Position numbers and translations under genes: made by a program
Part shown: piece after piece, positions 26,921 to 36,024 of the stretch
How positions within the stretch are numbered: position 1 is the stretch's first letter
Layout of the letters: each line of letters begins with the position of its first letter
Assembly: GCA_902520695.1 (NCBI GenBank)
Contig: CABYOT010000002.1
Location: 143,544-207,543 of the forward strand
Length of the DNA: 64,000 nt
DNA from: an uncultured Pelagibacteraceae bacterium
GTDB taxonomy: Bacteria > Pseudomonadota > Alphaproteobacteria > Pelagibacterales > Pelagibacteraceae
Direction of reading: 5' to 3'
Notes under the pieces: model-generated
The model's database searches: none
The model's input: only the letters and a program-made list of their open reading frames with translations
Told to the model about the DNA's origin: nothing

Positions 26921-28662
26921 CAGTTTTTGTTTATCTGCTTATTGTAGAATTTTTTATACGTTTCAGATTTATTTAAAAGCTCTTCATGATTTCCTGAGTC
27001 TAGAACATTACCTTTATCCATTACATAAATTTTATCTGAATTCAGAATTGTTGAAAGTCTATGAGCTATAACCACAGTCGTTTTATTCAATACCAATTTA
27101 TCAAGTGCTTTTTGAATTTTTTCTTCAGTTTCAGAGTCGAGTGAGGAGGTTGCTTCATCTAAAAGTATTATCTTGCTATCTTTTAAAAAGGCTCTAGCGA
27201 TTGACAATCTTTGTTTTTCACCTCCTGACAATCGAACTCCATTTTCCCCAATCATTGTTTGATATTTATTTTCAAGCTTATCTATGAAATCTTGGCACAT
27301 AGATTGTTCTGCGGCTTTATAAACTTCTTCGTCAGTAGCATCTGGTTTTGCATATTTAATGTTATTAAAAATTGTATCATCAAATAGTGTTACATTTTGA
27401 TCAACTATAGATATTTCTTTCCTTAGAGAAAATAAATTAACATCTCTAATATTTTGCCCATCAATTTCTAAAATTCCAGATTTCGGATCATATAATCTTG
27501 GAATTAAACCCAATAATGAAGACTTACCTGATCCGCTTTGACCAACTAATGCAGTCATTTTTTTTCCATTTATTTTAATATTTATATTTTTCAGAACTTT
27601 ATTTTCAAGATTAGAAGCATAATTGAAATTTATATTTTTCAATTCTATATCTCCATTTTTGAAATTAATTTCTGATTTATCTTTATTTACCTCAATCAAA
27701 TTTTTAACATCAATAATTGGGAGTATTCTTTTTCCAGCTGACATACCCTGGCCAATGCCTACATTAATAGTAGCCAATGATTTTACTGGTTGATAAGCTA
27801 ACATCATTGCTGCTAAAAAAGAAAAAAAATTATTTAAGCTTAATTGATCGTTCATAATTAATTTTCCAGAGTAAAATATTAATAGAGCAATCATAATCCC
27901 TGTAAGAATTTCCATAATCGGGGTAGCCCTAATAAATATCGTAGATATTTTTATCGACTTTTCTTTCAAATCATTAACAAATTTTTCTGATCTATTTTCC
28001 TCAAATTCTTCTCTTTGAAAAATCTTAATAATTTTATGATTTTTAAATAAATCAATTAAATATTTATTTAGATCTCCAGATTTTTCTTGAGCCTCTGTTG
28101 CTACTTTACTCATCCTTTTACCCAATCTCTTTGCAGTTATAGATGCTAGTGGGATCATTATTATTGCTATTAGAGATAATCTCCAATTTTGCGTGAACAT
28201 AACTATAAGTAGACCTATTAAAGTTAGACCATCTTTAAAAAAATTCAAAAATGAAGTACTAAGCATCATTGTTATTTGATTAACATCAAAGTTTAAATTT
28301 GAGATATATTTTCCAGTATGCTTGTTCTCAATGTATTCTGTATCTGCCTTAATAAAAGAAGTAAGCATATTCATTTGTATTTTTTTCTTAACTTCCTCAG
28401 CAACATTTATCATTAAGACTTTAGCCATATAAAGAGAAATACCTTTAGTAGCAAATGCAATAATTATAAAAAATGGGATAAGTAACAATAGACTTTGGTC
28501 TCTATTCAAAAAAATTTTATCTATAGCAGGATCTAATAGCCATGCGGTAGCCGATGTACTTGCGGCAACTAAAACTGAAAAAAAAACAGCTAGTAAAATT
28601 TTATTTAAGTAATTTTTGGTATAATCATTGTAAAGTCTTTTCAGTATTTCAATATTTGTCAT
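26920..28662 (-). CDS. msbA: Lipid A/LPS flippase MsbA-type ABC transporter
   Basis: 580 residues: six-helix membrane domain (about 20-310) fused to an ATPase domain. Walker A is GQSGSGKSS, the signature is LSGGEKQRLS and Walker B is IILLDEATSSLD, followed by the switch His in IAHRLSTI. MsbA flips core-lipid A across the inner membrane. Gene order with waaA, lpxK and lpxL supports the LPS role over a drug exporter. Directly follows ubiA (1-bp junction). Confidence 0.93.
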   Translation of the reverse strand: MTNIEILKRLYNDYTKNYLNKILLAVFFSVLVAASTSATAWLLDPAIDKIFLNRDQSLLLLIPFFIIIAFATKGISLYMAKVLMINVAEEVKKKIQMNMLTSFIKADTEYIENKHTGKYISNLNFDVNQITMMLSTSFLNFFKDGLTLIGLLIVMFTQNWRLSLIAIIMIPLASITAKRLGKRMSKVATEAQEKSGDLNKYLIDLFKNHKIIKIFQREEFEENRSEKFVNDLKEKSIKISTIFIRATPIMEILTGIMIALLIFYSGKLIMNDQLSLNNFFSFLAAMMLAYQPVKSLATINVGIGQGMSAGKRILPIIDVKNLIEVNKDKSEINFKNGDIELKNINFNYASNLENKVLKNINIKINGKKMTALVGQSGSGKSSLLGLIPRLYDPKSGILEIDGQNIRDVNLFSLRKEISIVDQNVTLFDDTIFNNIKYAKPDATDEEVYKAAEQSMCQDFIDKLENKYQTMIGENGVRLSGGEKQRLSIARAFLKDSKIILLDEATSSLDSETEEKIQKALDKLVLNKTTVVIAHRLSTILNSDKIYVMDKGNVLDSGNHEELLNKSETYKKFYNKQINKN

Positions 28663-29529
28663 TTAAATTATTTTTCCTACTAAAATATTTAAAAAAACTA
28701 TAAACCCTAAAAAATTATTACTTTTAAATTTTTGTAAACAATGATTTGCATCATCTATATTAAGATTTCTTATTTGATAATGTGATAAATGCAAAAAGGT
28801 TATTATCAAAGTTAGGAAATATAATATTTTAAAATTCATTAGTACTCCTATTATTAATAAAGAAATAAAAAAAAATGAGTAACATAAAGAAATAAATATT
28901 TTTGGGTTCTTTTTAAATTTTATAGAGGTAGATTTTACTCCTATTATCTCATCATCTTTAATATCCTGATATCCATAAATAGTGTCGTAACCCAGTGTCC
29001 AAAATATGGCTCCAAAATAAAATACGATTGGAACAATAGATATACTGTTATTTATAGATATCCAGGCAAGAACAAGCCCATAATTAAATGTAATTCCTAA
29101 AAATAATTGTGGCCAGTAAGTAAATCTTTTCATCAATGGATAAGTAAATGCTAAGGGCATTGATAATAGTGCCATTAAAATTGTGAGTTTATTAAAATTA
29201 ATCAAGACTAAAAATGCTAATCCACATAAAACAAAAGAGTAAATTATTGCAAGTTTTACAGAAACTTTTCCAGATGCAATTGGTCTATTTTTCGTCCTCT
29301 CAACTTTTTTGTCAAAATTTTTATCTACTATGTCATTTACAATACATCCTGCAGATCTCATTAGCATTGATCCAAGTAAAAATAGTAAAGTATAAAAATA
29401 AAATTTTTCTAATTCAGAATTAAAATTAAAAGCAATTGTAAGACCCCATAGACAAGGCCAAAATAAAAGCATGTAACCAATCGGTCTATTTAATCTTGTA
29501 AGTTCAATGAATAATTTGATGTTTTGCAT
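28663..29529 (-). CDS. ubiA: 4-hydroxybenzoate octaprenyltransferase
   Basis: 288 residues and about eight membrane helices. The two Asp-rich motifs are visible: NDIVDKNFDKKVERT with RPIASG, and YDTIYGYQDIKDDEIIGVKS. The enzyme joins a polyprenyl chain to 4-hydroxybenzoate in ubiquinone synthesis at the inner membrane. It leads the minus-strand run with the lipid A genes; no functional link to LPS is implied. Confidence 0.94.
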   Translation of the reverse strand: MQNIKLFIELTRLNRPIGYMLLFWPCLWGLTIAFNFNSELEKFYFYTLLFLLGSMLMRSAGCIVNDIVDKNFDKKVERTKNRPIASGKVSVKLAIIYSFVLCGLAFLVLINFNKLTILMALLSMPLAFTYPLMKRFTYWPQLFLGITFNYGLVLAWISINNSISIVPIVFYFGAIFWTLGYDTIYGYQDIKDDEIIGVKSTSIKFKKNPKIFISLCYSFFFISLLIIGVLMNFKILYFLTLIITFLHLSHYQIRNLNIDDANHCLQKFKSNNFLGFIVFLNILVGKII

Positions 29530-29581
29530 AACAATTTACTTGTAAATAGCAAAGCAGAGTCTCATAATCAAATTGATTCGA

Positions 29582-29989
29582 ATGAATATAGATTACACTG
29601 TTACAGCATTAATGTTTCCAGCAATACCGCTTATAATGAGTGTATATAGCAATCGATTTCATACCCTCAGTGGATTAATTAGAAAAATTCATGATGAGTA
29701 CGTTTTTGAAAAACACACACCACCAGAATGGAAAGATCAACTTATAAACCTAAATAGCAGAATTGGTGTATTAAAGTTTGCAATTATGTCAGCAGCATTT
29801 GGTTTTCTATTTAATATGCTGACTGTATTTGCTCTTTATTTAGAAAGTTTGATTGTAGCTAGAGTAATTTTTGGAACGTGTTGTTTATCAATGATGATTT
29901 CAATTATATTTTTTATTAGAGAAATACAAATTTCTACAAAGGCTTTAAAACTCCATCTTTCTGATATGGATGTTCAGTTTAAGGAATAA
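29582..29989 (+). CDS. DUF2721 membrane protein
   Basis: 135 residues from the ATG at 29582; an in-frame TTG at 29573 is less likely. The start NIDYTVTALMFPAIPLIMSV, then NRFHTLSGLIRKIHDEY and two C-terminal hydrophobic helices fit DUF2721, a family of small three-pass membrane proteins of unknown function. It lies divergent from ubiA and overlaps the convergent quinone reductase gene by 11 nt. Confidence 0.8.
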   Translation: MNIDYTVTALMFPAIPLIMSVYSNRFHTLSGLIRKIHDEYVFEKHTPPEWKDQLINLNSRIGVLKFAIMSAAFGFLFNMLTVFALYLESLIVARVIFGTCCLSMMISIIFFIREIQISTKALKLHLSDMDVQFKE

Positions 29990-30950
29990 TTACTGCTGGA
30001 CCTGTAATTTTTCTTCCTTCCAAATCTTTATGCGCTTGAACAGCGTCCTCTAATTTATATTTTTTATAAATTTCTATTTTTACATTTCCAGACGAAATTT
30101 GTTTAAATAACATGTTGGCTGCTTCTTGTATTTCCTCACTATTTGTAAAGTATTGATTCATTGCAGGTCTAACAAAATAAATACCTTTTGGTTGCAAAGA
30201 TTTTGAAACAATAATTGGATCAAGTGGACCTGATGCATTTCCAAATGAAACCATTGTTCCTCTTAATTTTAAACATTCAATGGATTTATCGTATGTTGTT
30301 TTACCCACACCATCATAAACAACTGAAACACCTTTACCTTTTGTTAGTTCCAATGTTTTTTTTGCAAAGTCTTCCTTAGAGTAGTTTATAACCTCATCAC
30401 AACCATACTTCTTTGCTATCTCAACTTTTTCGTCACTACCAACTGTTCCAATAACTTTCAGACCTAAACTTTTTGCCCACTGACAAAAGAATTGTCCGAC
30501 ACCACCAGCTGCTGCATGAAATAAGACAGTTTCACCTTCTTTTGGAACATATGTTTTGTGTAATAAATAAAATGTTGTCATTCCTTTTGTCATTGCACTC
30601 GAAATTTGCTCCAAATCAATATCATTAGGAACTTTTACAATATTTTTTGATGTATAATTTCTGTGAGTTGAGTAAGCACCTAAAGGAGCTGCAGCATATG
30701 CAATTTTATCTCCAACTGAAAAATTAGAAACATTTGAACCAACTTCTTTAATTATACCTGCTGCTTCCATCCCAATCCCAGTTGGTAATTCAAGAGGATA
30801 TAAACCTGATCTATGATATGTATCTATATAGTTTAAACCAATTGAAACATGTTCGATTTGAACTTCATCTGCTCCAGGTTTTTCTAAAGTTATATCTTCT
30901 AGTTTAAGAACTTCTGGTCCACCTGTATTTGTTACTTTAATAGATTTCAT
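29979..30950 (-). CDS. NADPH:quinone reductase (QOR family, zinc-independent MDR)
   Basis: 323 residues. GIGMEAAGIIKEVG and VLFHAAAGGVGQFFCQWAKS (NADPH-binding) define the QOR subgroup of medium-chain reductases; the zinc-binding Cys residues of alcohol dehydrogenases are missing, as expected. It reduces quinones with NADPH in the cytoplasm. It overlaps the upstream pirin gene by 4 nt, and together with DoxX may form a quinone/redox-stress unit. Confidence 0.9.
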   Translation of the reverse strand: MKSIKVTNTGGPEVLKLEDITLEKPGADEVQIEHVSIGLNYIDTYHRSGLYPLELPTGIGMEAAGIIKEVGSNVSNFSVGDKIAYAAAPLGAYSTHRNYTSKNIVKVPNDIDLEQISSAMTKGMTTFYLLHKTYVPKEGETVLFHAAAGGVGQFFCQWAKSLGLKVIGTVGSDEKVEIAKKYGCDEVINYSKEDFAKKTLELTKGKGVSVVYDGVGKTTYDKSIECLKLRGTMVSFGNASGPLDPIIVSKSLQPKGIYFVRPAMNQYFTNSEEIQEAANMLFKQISSGNVKIEIYKKYKLEDAVQAHKDLEGRKITGPAVIIP

Positions 30951-31783
30951 TTTACAAATGTACCTTTATGATAATCCTCGACTGCTTGCAAGATTTCTTG
31001 TTTAGTGTTCATAACAAATGGACCACCTCTAGCAATTTGTTCACCTATTGGTTTTCCAGCAATTAGAAGAAACTTAGCATCAGTTGAGCCATAAACCTTA
31101 AGTTTATTTCCCTTTTCTAAAAGAATTAGTTTTGAATTTTCAACTTTTTGATGTTGCTGATTTCCGATTTTTATTTCTCCATCAATTAAATAAATAAATG
31201 AATTGTGAGTTGATGGTAAATCAAAATTGAACTCTTTGTTCTTGTTTAATTCTATATCAAAATAAACAGGCTCAACATTATGCTTTTTTACAGGTCCCTC
31301 AGCTTTTTCAAATTTACCAGCTATTACTTTTACAATTTTTTCCTCATCTTTATATGACTGCATTTGCTTCGCATCTATGTAGATATAATCAGGTTTGCTC
31401 ATTTTAAGTTTAGCTGGCATATTGATCCATAATTGAAATCCGTGCAGTTTACCTTCTTTCATTGCTGGCATTTCAGAGTGAATTATTCCACTTCCAGTTT
31501 TCATCCACTGAACATCTCCAGCAGTCATTCTACCTTCGCCACCTGTACTATCTTTGTGTTCAAAATCTCCAGCTAACATATAGGTTACTGTTTCTATTCC
31601 TCGATGAGGATGAGGTGGAAAACCAGCTATATAATCTTCACTATTTTCTGATCCAAATTCATCTAGCATTAAAAATGGATCAAAGTAATTTGGCTCTACA
31701 CCAATACTTCTTTTTAATTTAACTCCAGCCCCGTCAGAGGCTGGCATAGGTTCAATAATTTTTTTTATCTCTATATCTGACAT
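30947..31783 (-). CDS. Pirin-family bicupin protein
   Basis: 278 residues. FPPHPHRGIETVTYMLAGDFEHKDS supplies the metal-binding His set of the N-terminal cupin (HPHRG), and GGEGRMTAGDVQWMKTGSGIIHSE (His and Glu) completes it. Some pirins oxidise quercetin; others regulate metabolism. Here the neighbouring quinone reductase hints at aromatic/quinone redox work, an inference. The C-terminal GPFVMNTKQEI is also typical. Confidence 0.93.
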   Translation of the reverse strand: MSDIEIKKIIEPMPASDGAGVKLKRSIGVEPNYFDPFLMLDEFGSENSEDYIAGFPPHPHRGIETVTYMLAGDFEHKDSTGGEGRMTAGDVQWMKTGSGIIHSEMPAMKEGKLHGFQLWINMPAKLKMSKPDYIYIDAKQMQSYKDEEKIVKVIAGKFEKAEGPVKKHNVEPVYFDIELNKNKEFNFDLPSTHNSFIYLIDGEIKIGNQQHQKVENSKLILLEKGNKLKVYGSTDAKFLLIAGKPIGEQIARGGPFVMNTKQEILQAVEDYHKGTFVK

Positions 31784-31788
31784 ATTAT

Positions 31789-32160
31789 CTAAAATTTCTT
31801 ATCTAAACTAAAATCTTTAGTTCCATTTATGAATATAAATAGAAACCCACCAGCTAATGCTATATTTTTCAAAAAAGATCCTAATTGCATCTGGTCCGAA
31901 AAATCGTTGTGAAAAATTACTGCTGTTGCAATGCAAAATAGACTTAATAAACCTGCTGCAATTTTTGCTTTATAGCCTAATATAATTAATATAGGTCCAA
32001 CTATCTCCAAAATTATTGCTGGTATAATTAAAATTCCTGGTAATCCAAAACCTTCCATCCAGTCAATTGTTCCATCATAATTACCAATTTTAAAAATACC
32101 ATTAAGAAGAAATAAAGCTGAAATTAAAATTCTTGCAACAAGATCTAAAATGTTTGTCAT
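31789..32160 (-). CDS. DoxX-family membrane protein
   Basis: 123 residues with four hydrophobic helices; ARILISALFLLNGIFKIGNY and the P-rich GLPGILIIPAIILEIVGPIL are characteristic of DoxX/DUF417-type proteins. Relatives act as subunits of quinone oxidoreductases or in thiol-stress responses; the role here is unknown. It precedes the pirin gene by 5 nt in the same direction. Confidence 0.87.
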   Translation of the reverse strand: MTNILDLVARILISALFLLNGIFKIGNYDGTIDWMEGFGLPGILIIPAIILEIVGPILIILGYKAKIAAGLLSLFCIATAVIFHNDFSDQMQLGSFLKNIALAGGFLFIFINGTKDFSLDKKF

Positions 32161-32181
32161 AATTTTAAAATAATGACTTGT

Positions 32182-32841
32182 TTAAATAATATCAAGTAAG
32201 TGTTTAAGATTATTAATCTGATTTTCAGGAGAGTAATCTAGATTATCAAAAATAATATTATTTCTATTCACCCAAATAGCATTAAAACCATAATTACCAC
32301 CACCAGAAACATCCCATGTATTTGCGCTTAAAAAGGCGACTTCACATTTTTCAATCTTATATTTTTTTACTGGAATATTATATACTTTTGAGTCTGGCTT
32401 AAAAATACCTACTTCTTCTACTGAAAAAATATCATCAAAAACTTTAAGATTATTACTGGAGACCAATCCATTGAGAAGGGAAGGAGTTCCATTTGAAAGT
32501 ATTGATAGTTTGTAATTTTTTTCTTTTAATAATTGTAAAGTTTCCTTTACTTCTGGATAAGGGGAAAGAATTTTATAAAGATCAAGTAATTCACTTTTCA
32601 TATTAGGATTAATATTAAAAACTTTCATTGATTTATCTAAACTATCTTCAGTAATTTTCCAAAAATCTTTATGTCTTTTCATTAGACTTCTAAGCCAAGT
32701 ATATTCTAGCTGAGTTGTTCGCCAATAATTTGAAAAGCTTTCCCATTTGCTGCCAATTTTATCTTTACATTTTTCTGCTGCAGAATTTACATCAAATAAA
32801 GTTCCATAGGCATCGAAAATTATTGCTTTAATATTTTTCAT
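32182..32841 (-). CDS. Haloacid dehalogenase type II-like hydrolase
   Basis: 219 residues. Motif I FDAYGTLFD has the nucleophile Asp9/10; LSNGTPSLL is motif II; KPDSKVY supplies the Lys of motif III; FLSANTWDVSGGGNYGFNAIWVNR is the type II dehalogenase motif with S-x-N-x-W-D. The family hydrolyses L-2-haloacids such as chloroacetate with inversion. Substrate specificity not provable by eye. Starts 16 bp from the divergent rsmE. Confidence 0.87.
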   Translation of the reverse strand: MKNIKAIIFDAYGTLFDVNSAAEKCKDKIGSKWESFSNYWRTTQLEYTWLRSLMKRHKDFWKITEDSLDKSMKVFNINPNMKSELLDLYKILSPYPEVKETLQLLKEKNYKLSILSNGTPSLLNGLVSSNNLKVFDDIFSVEEVGIFKPDSKVYNIPVKKYKIEKCEVAFLSANTWDVSGGGNYGFNAIWVNRNNIIFDNLDYSPENQINNLKHLLDII

Positions 32842-32857
32842 AAATTACTTTCTTGAT

Positions 32858-33568
32858 ATGAGTAATATTAGAATATTTTTTCCTGAAAGTTTATCTCTTA
32901 ATTTAAATTCTTGGCTTGAAAAACCACAATCACACTATCTAACAAAAGTAATGAGAGTTAAAATTGGTGAAAATTTTTCACTATTTAATAAAAACGGTGA
33001 GTGGTTAGCCAAAATTAATAATATCAGTAGTGGCAAAGTTGAATTTAGTATTCGAGAAAAATTAAGAAATAAAGAAAACCCGGCAGAAATTTGGTTGGCA
33101 TTTTCTCCCATTAAATCAAATTATTCAAATTTCATGATACAGAAGGCTACTGAATTGGGTGTAACTAAATTTATTCCAATTATTTTTGATAGAACAATTG
33201 TAAGAAAGATTAATTCTGAGAGATTAGAAAAAATAATTATAGAGGCAACAGAGCAGTCAAATAGATTAAATCTTCCTTCTTTAGAAAAACCTCAAAACTT
33301 GAAAAATTTCTTAAAAAAAAATGAAAATAAAATAGATTTAATTTTTACCGACCTAAATACTAAAAATAAAAAAATTGATTTTAATAAGGACAGAGATAAA
33401 CCCTTGTGTATTATAATTGGACCTGAGGGTGATTTTTCAGAGCAAGAAAGGAATAATATTTTAAATTTTAAAGGTGTAAAATCATTTAAAATAAATGAAA
33501 ACATTCTCAGATCAGAGACAGCAGTAATTTCGTCAATATCAATACTTAGTTATATTTTGAATTTATAA
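32858..33568 (+). CDS. rsmE: 16S rRNA (uracil1498-N3)-methyltransferase
   Basis: 236 residues. PUA-like N-terminus (HYLTKVMRVKIGE) and a SPOUT knot: KATELGVTKFIPI, ATEQSNRLNLP, IIIGPEGDFSEQE and the C-terminal LRSETAVISSISILSY. It methylates U1498 of 16S rRNA as a late step. The 3' end overlaps the convergent Sco1 gene by 6 nt. Confidence 0.94.
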   Translation: MSNIRIFFPESLSLNLNSWLEKPQSHYLTKVMRVKIGENFSLFNKNGEWLAKINNISSGKVEFSIREKLRNKENPAEIWLAFSPIKSNYSNFMIQKATELGVTKFIPIIFDRTIVRKINSERLEKIIIEATEQSNRLNLPSLEKPQNLKNFLKKNENKIDLIFTDLNTKNKKIDFNKDRDKPLCIIIGPEGDFSEQERNNILNFKGVKSFKINENILRSETAVISSISILSYILNL

Positions 33569-34150
33569 ATATTTGTTAATTAAATTAATTGATTTTTTAA
33601 TATCGTCTCTGTGAGAAATTTTAGCAATATATTTCCCATCTTTAAGAAGTATTACAGGTGAGCTATGATCAACATTGTAATCACCATTTTCAAGAAAAAT
33701 TTTTTGACTGATTATTCCCCATGATTGTGACAATAAAAAAATTTCACCTGGATCTCCTGTGATACCAACAAACTCGTTATCAAAATTTCTGAGATAGTCC
33801 TTAATAACTTCTGGAGTATCTCTTTTAGGATCAACACTAATAAAAAAAACTTTTAAATCTTTTTTTTTATTTTGCTTTATTCTATTCAATGCGATATCAA
33901 TTTTATTTAAAGTCATTGGGCAAATATCAGGACAATTTGTAAAACCAAAAAAAATTGCAGTTAAAGGTCCATCAAAAGATTCTTGAGTAATAATATTATT
34001 GTTCATATCTTTAAGCTCAAAATCTGAGCCTTTAAATGCTGCGACTGATTGATCTTTTTGTTCCTTCATAGAAAGAAACACAGGAAGCATTAAAAATAAG
34101 AATATTGTTAAGCAACCAGTTAAAACTGCAATGGAGGTTTTTATTTTCAT
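33563..34150 (-). CDS. SCO1/SenC copper chaperone for cytochrome oxidase
   Basis: 195 residues with an N-terminal membrane anchor (about 7-27). The thioredoxin-like domain bears the Cu site CPDIC (CxxxC in FTNCPDICPMTL) and the distal His in NVDHSSPVIL. It delivers copper to the CuA centre of subunit II in the periplasm. It lies just upstream of the cox locus on the other strand, which supports that role. Confidence 0.94.
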   Translation of the reverse strand: MKIKTSIAVLTGCLTIFLFLMLPVFLSMKEQKDQSVAAFKGSDFELKDMNNNIITQESFDGPLTAIFFGFTNCPDICPMTLNKIDIALNRIKQNKKKDLKVFFISVDPKRDTPEVIKDYLRNFDNEFVGITGDPGEIFLLSQSWGIISQKIFLENGDYNVDHSSPVILLKDGKYIAKISHRDDIKKSINLINKYL

Positions 34151-34186
34151 TATTGTAAAATTGTATAATCGGACTATATAAATATT

Positions 34187-34864
34187 ATGTCTTTGATAAA
34201 GAAAATATTTGGCACATTAACTGAAAAACCTTGGGAACAAGATCAAGCAGTAATTGATAGTACTCATTCTGGAAAAACATTTGAAATTTCAAATCAAATG
34301 TCAGCTGTTATTATTATTTTTGGAGTAAGTACAACTTTATTTAGTTTGATATTCACTGGCTATCTTTACTCACTACCACCGGAACAAGACACAACTTTTA
34401 TATTGAAGACAAATTTACTTTGGATAAACACATTAGTCCTAATTTTAGTAACAATATTTTTTAATAGAATAAGTAAAGATTTAAAAAATGGAATTACTAA
34501 TACAATAAAAAGAAATTTAATTTATGTGGGTTCTCTAAGTTATATATTTTTATTTCTTCAGTTAGCTTTATGGTACCAACTTATGAAAAGTGGAAATTTT
34601 GTTTCAACCAATACATATTTTTCATCTTATTATTTCTTTACAGCGTTACACGGTATTCATCTTTTAGGAGGCCTCTATTTCTGGGGCAAAGTAAGCTCAA
34701 AAATTTTTAAATTGGATGAAAAAGATTATAACAAAGAAGAAAAAAGTATTAATGCTCTTTCATTGTATTGGTTATTTTTATTTATAGTTTGGCTAGTCTT
34801 TTTTACTATAATGTTTGCATACAATGATACTGTTATAGAGTTCTGTAAATCTCTGATTGCCTAA
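34187..34864 (+). CDS. Heme-copper oxidase subunit III-like membrane protein (second copy)
   Basis: 225 residues with about five membrane helices. FFTALHGIHLLGGLYFWGKV contains the H-G-x-H pattern of subunit III / NorE proteins and the C-terminal LYWLFLFIVWLVFFTIMF matches the last helix. It differs from the main subunit III at 37874. It could be a subunit of an alternative oxidase arrangement or a NorE-like assembly factor. It follows the Sco1 gene on the opposite strand with 36 bp between starts. Confidence 0.8.
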   Translation: MSLIKKIFGTLTEKPWEQDQAVIDSTHSGKTFEISNQMSAVIIIFGVSTTLFSLIFTGYLYSLPPEQDTTFILKTNLLWINTLVLILVTIFFNRISKDLKNGITNTIKRNLIYVGSLSYIFLFLQLALWYQLMKSGNFVSTNTYFSSYYFFTALHGIHLLGGLYFWGKVSSKIFKLDEKDYNKEEKSINALSLYWLFLFIVWLVFFTIMFAYNDTVIEFCKSLIA

Positions 34865-34865
34865 T

Positions 34866-35057
34866 TTATATAAATAAAACTAAAATTGATCCAAACACTG
34901 CAATTATAATTAAAAGTATATTTACTGATCTTAGATATCTTTTAGTTTCAGGTTTTGTCTCTCCCTTAGAAAATCTTCCTGCGCCTAAAGAAATTACAAA
35001 ATAGAACGCCAAAACCAAAGCAAGAATTGTTATTAAAATACCTAATTTACCAAGCAT
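34866..35057 (-). CDS. 63-aa two-helix membrane protein, unknown
   Basis: 63 residues: helix about 5-27, a Lys/Arg-rich loop with KGETKPETKRYLRS, helix about 45-62. This is a helical hairpin with a positively charged cytoplasmic loop. It is encoded on the minus strand in the middle of the oxidase locus, ending 1 bp from the convergent subunit III-like gene. Family unknown; a small oxidase accessory protein is possible but unproven. Confidence 0.65.
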   Translation of the reverse strand: MLGKLGILITILALVLAFYFVISLGAGRFSKGETKPETKRYLRSVNILLIIIAVFGSILVLFI

Positions 35058-35093
35058 AAATATATTGATTATATTAGTATAATTAATATGTTT

Positions 35094-35110
35094 TATGACA
35101 TTTTGTCATA
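35094..35110. promoter_or_regulatory. Perfect palindrome upstream of coxB
   Basis: TATGACA TTT TGTCATA is a perfect 7-bp inverted repeat with a 3-nt spacer, 35 bp before the coxB ATG and 37 bp before the start of the divergent 63-aa gene. Its size and place suit a dimeric repressor or activator site; the binding protein is unknown. It does not match the FNR-type TTGAT-N4-ATCAA site. Confidence 0.5.
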
Positions 35111-35144
35111 GGTATTTATAGGATTATTCTTCTATATAAGCTTT

Positions 35145-35981
35145 ATGCATGCAGGAATAATTTTTTTATTAGTAATCATCGGATCTGTCTTATTTCATAT
35201 TTTTACCCCTTGGTACTGGACTGATATAGCATCAAATTGGGGTGGAATGGACGATACTATAACTCTTACTTTTTGGGTAGGTGGAGGAGTATTCGTAGCT
35301 GTTTGTCTATTTATGATTTACTGTGTTTTTAGATACTCACATAAAGAAGATAGAAGAGCAGAATATAAACCTGAGGATAAAAAATTAGAAAAAATTTTAA
35401 CATGGGCAACAACTTTAGGAGTTGCTGCTTTACTAGCGCCCGGTCTTATTATTTGGAATCAATATGTTAATGTTCCAAAGAATGCAATTGAAGTCGATGT
35501 TATGGCATGGCAATGGGGATGGCAATATAGACTACCTGGTGCAGATGGAAAATTAGGAACCACACAAGTAAGAAACATTGCAGACAATAATCCATTTGGC
35601 ATTAACCCAGATGATCCGTTTGGAAGAGATGATATAATGGTTGAGAGTGATGTTATAAATTTAGAAAATAATAGACCAGTAAAAATTTTATTGAGATCAG
35701 TAGACGTACTTCATAATTGGTATGTTCCACAATTTAGAGCAAAAATGGATGCGGTTCCAGGAACGGTTACTTTCTATTGGTTTGAACCTAACAAAGTAGG
35801 TGAATATGAAGTGTTATGTGCCGAGTACTGTGGTGTTGGACACTACGCAATGAGAGGTGGTGTTGAGGTCCAAGATAAAGCTGACTATGAAGTTTGGCTA
35901 AGCGAGCAAGAAACTTTTGAGCAATTATCTGCCAGATATGAAAAATTAAACGTAGATGGGAACAAATTGGCCAAAAAATAA
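35145..35981 (+). CDS. coxB: Cytochrome c oxidase subunit II
   Basis: 278 residues. Two membrane helices (about 1-20 and 42-70, plus a third hydrophobic segment near 85-105) precede the periplasmic cupredoxin domain. Copper CuA ligands are seen as VLHNW and CAEYCGVGHYAM. MAWQWGWQYRLP is the aromatic segment for electron entry. No fused cytochrome c domain. It accepts electrons from cytochrome c. A 43-bp gap leads to coxA. Confidence 0.95.
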   Translation: MHAGIIFLLVIIGSVLFHIFTPWYWTDIASNWGGMDDTITLTFWVGGGVFVAVCLFMIYCVFRYSHKEDRRAEYKPEDKKLEKILTWATTLGVAALLAPGLIIWNQYVNVPKNAIEVDVMAWQWGWQYRLPGADGKLGTTQVRNIADNNPFGINPDDPFGRDDIMVESDVINLENNRPVKILLRSVDVLHNWYVPQFRAKMDAVPGTVTFYWFEPNKVGEYEVLCAEYCGVGHYAMRGGVEVQDKADYEVWLSEQETFEQLSARYEKLNVDGNKLAKK

Positions 35982-36024
35982 CAATTTATTAATTTAAAAA
36001 AAAATATATATAGAGGATAAAAAT

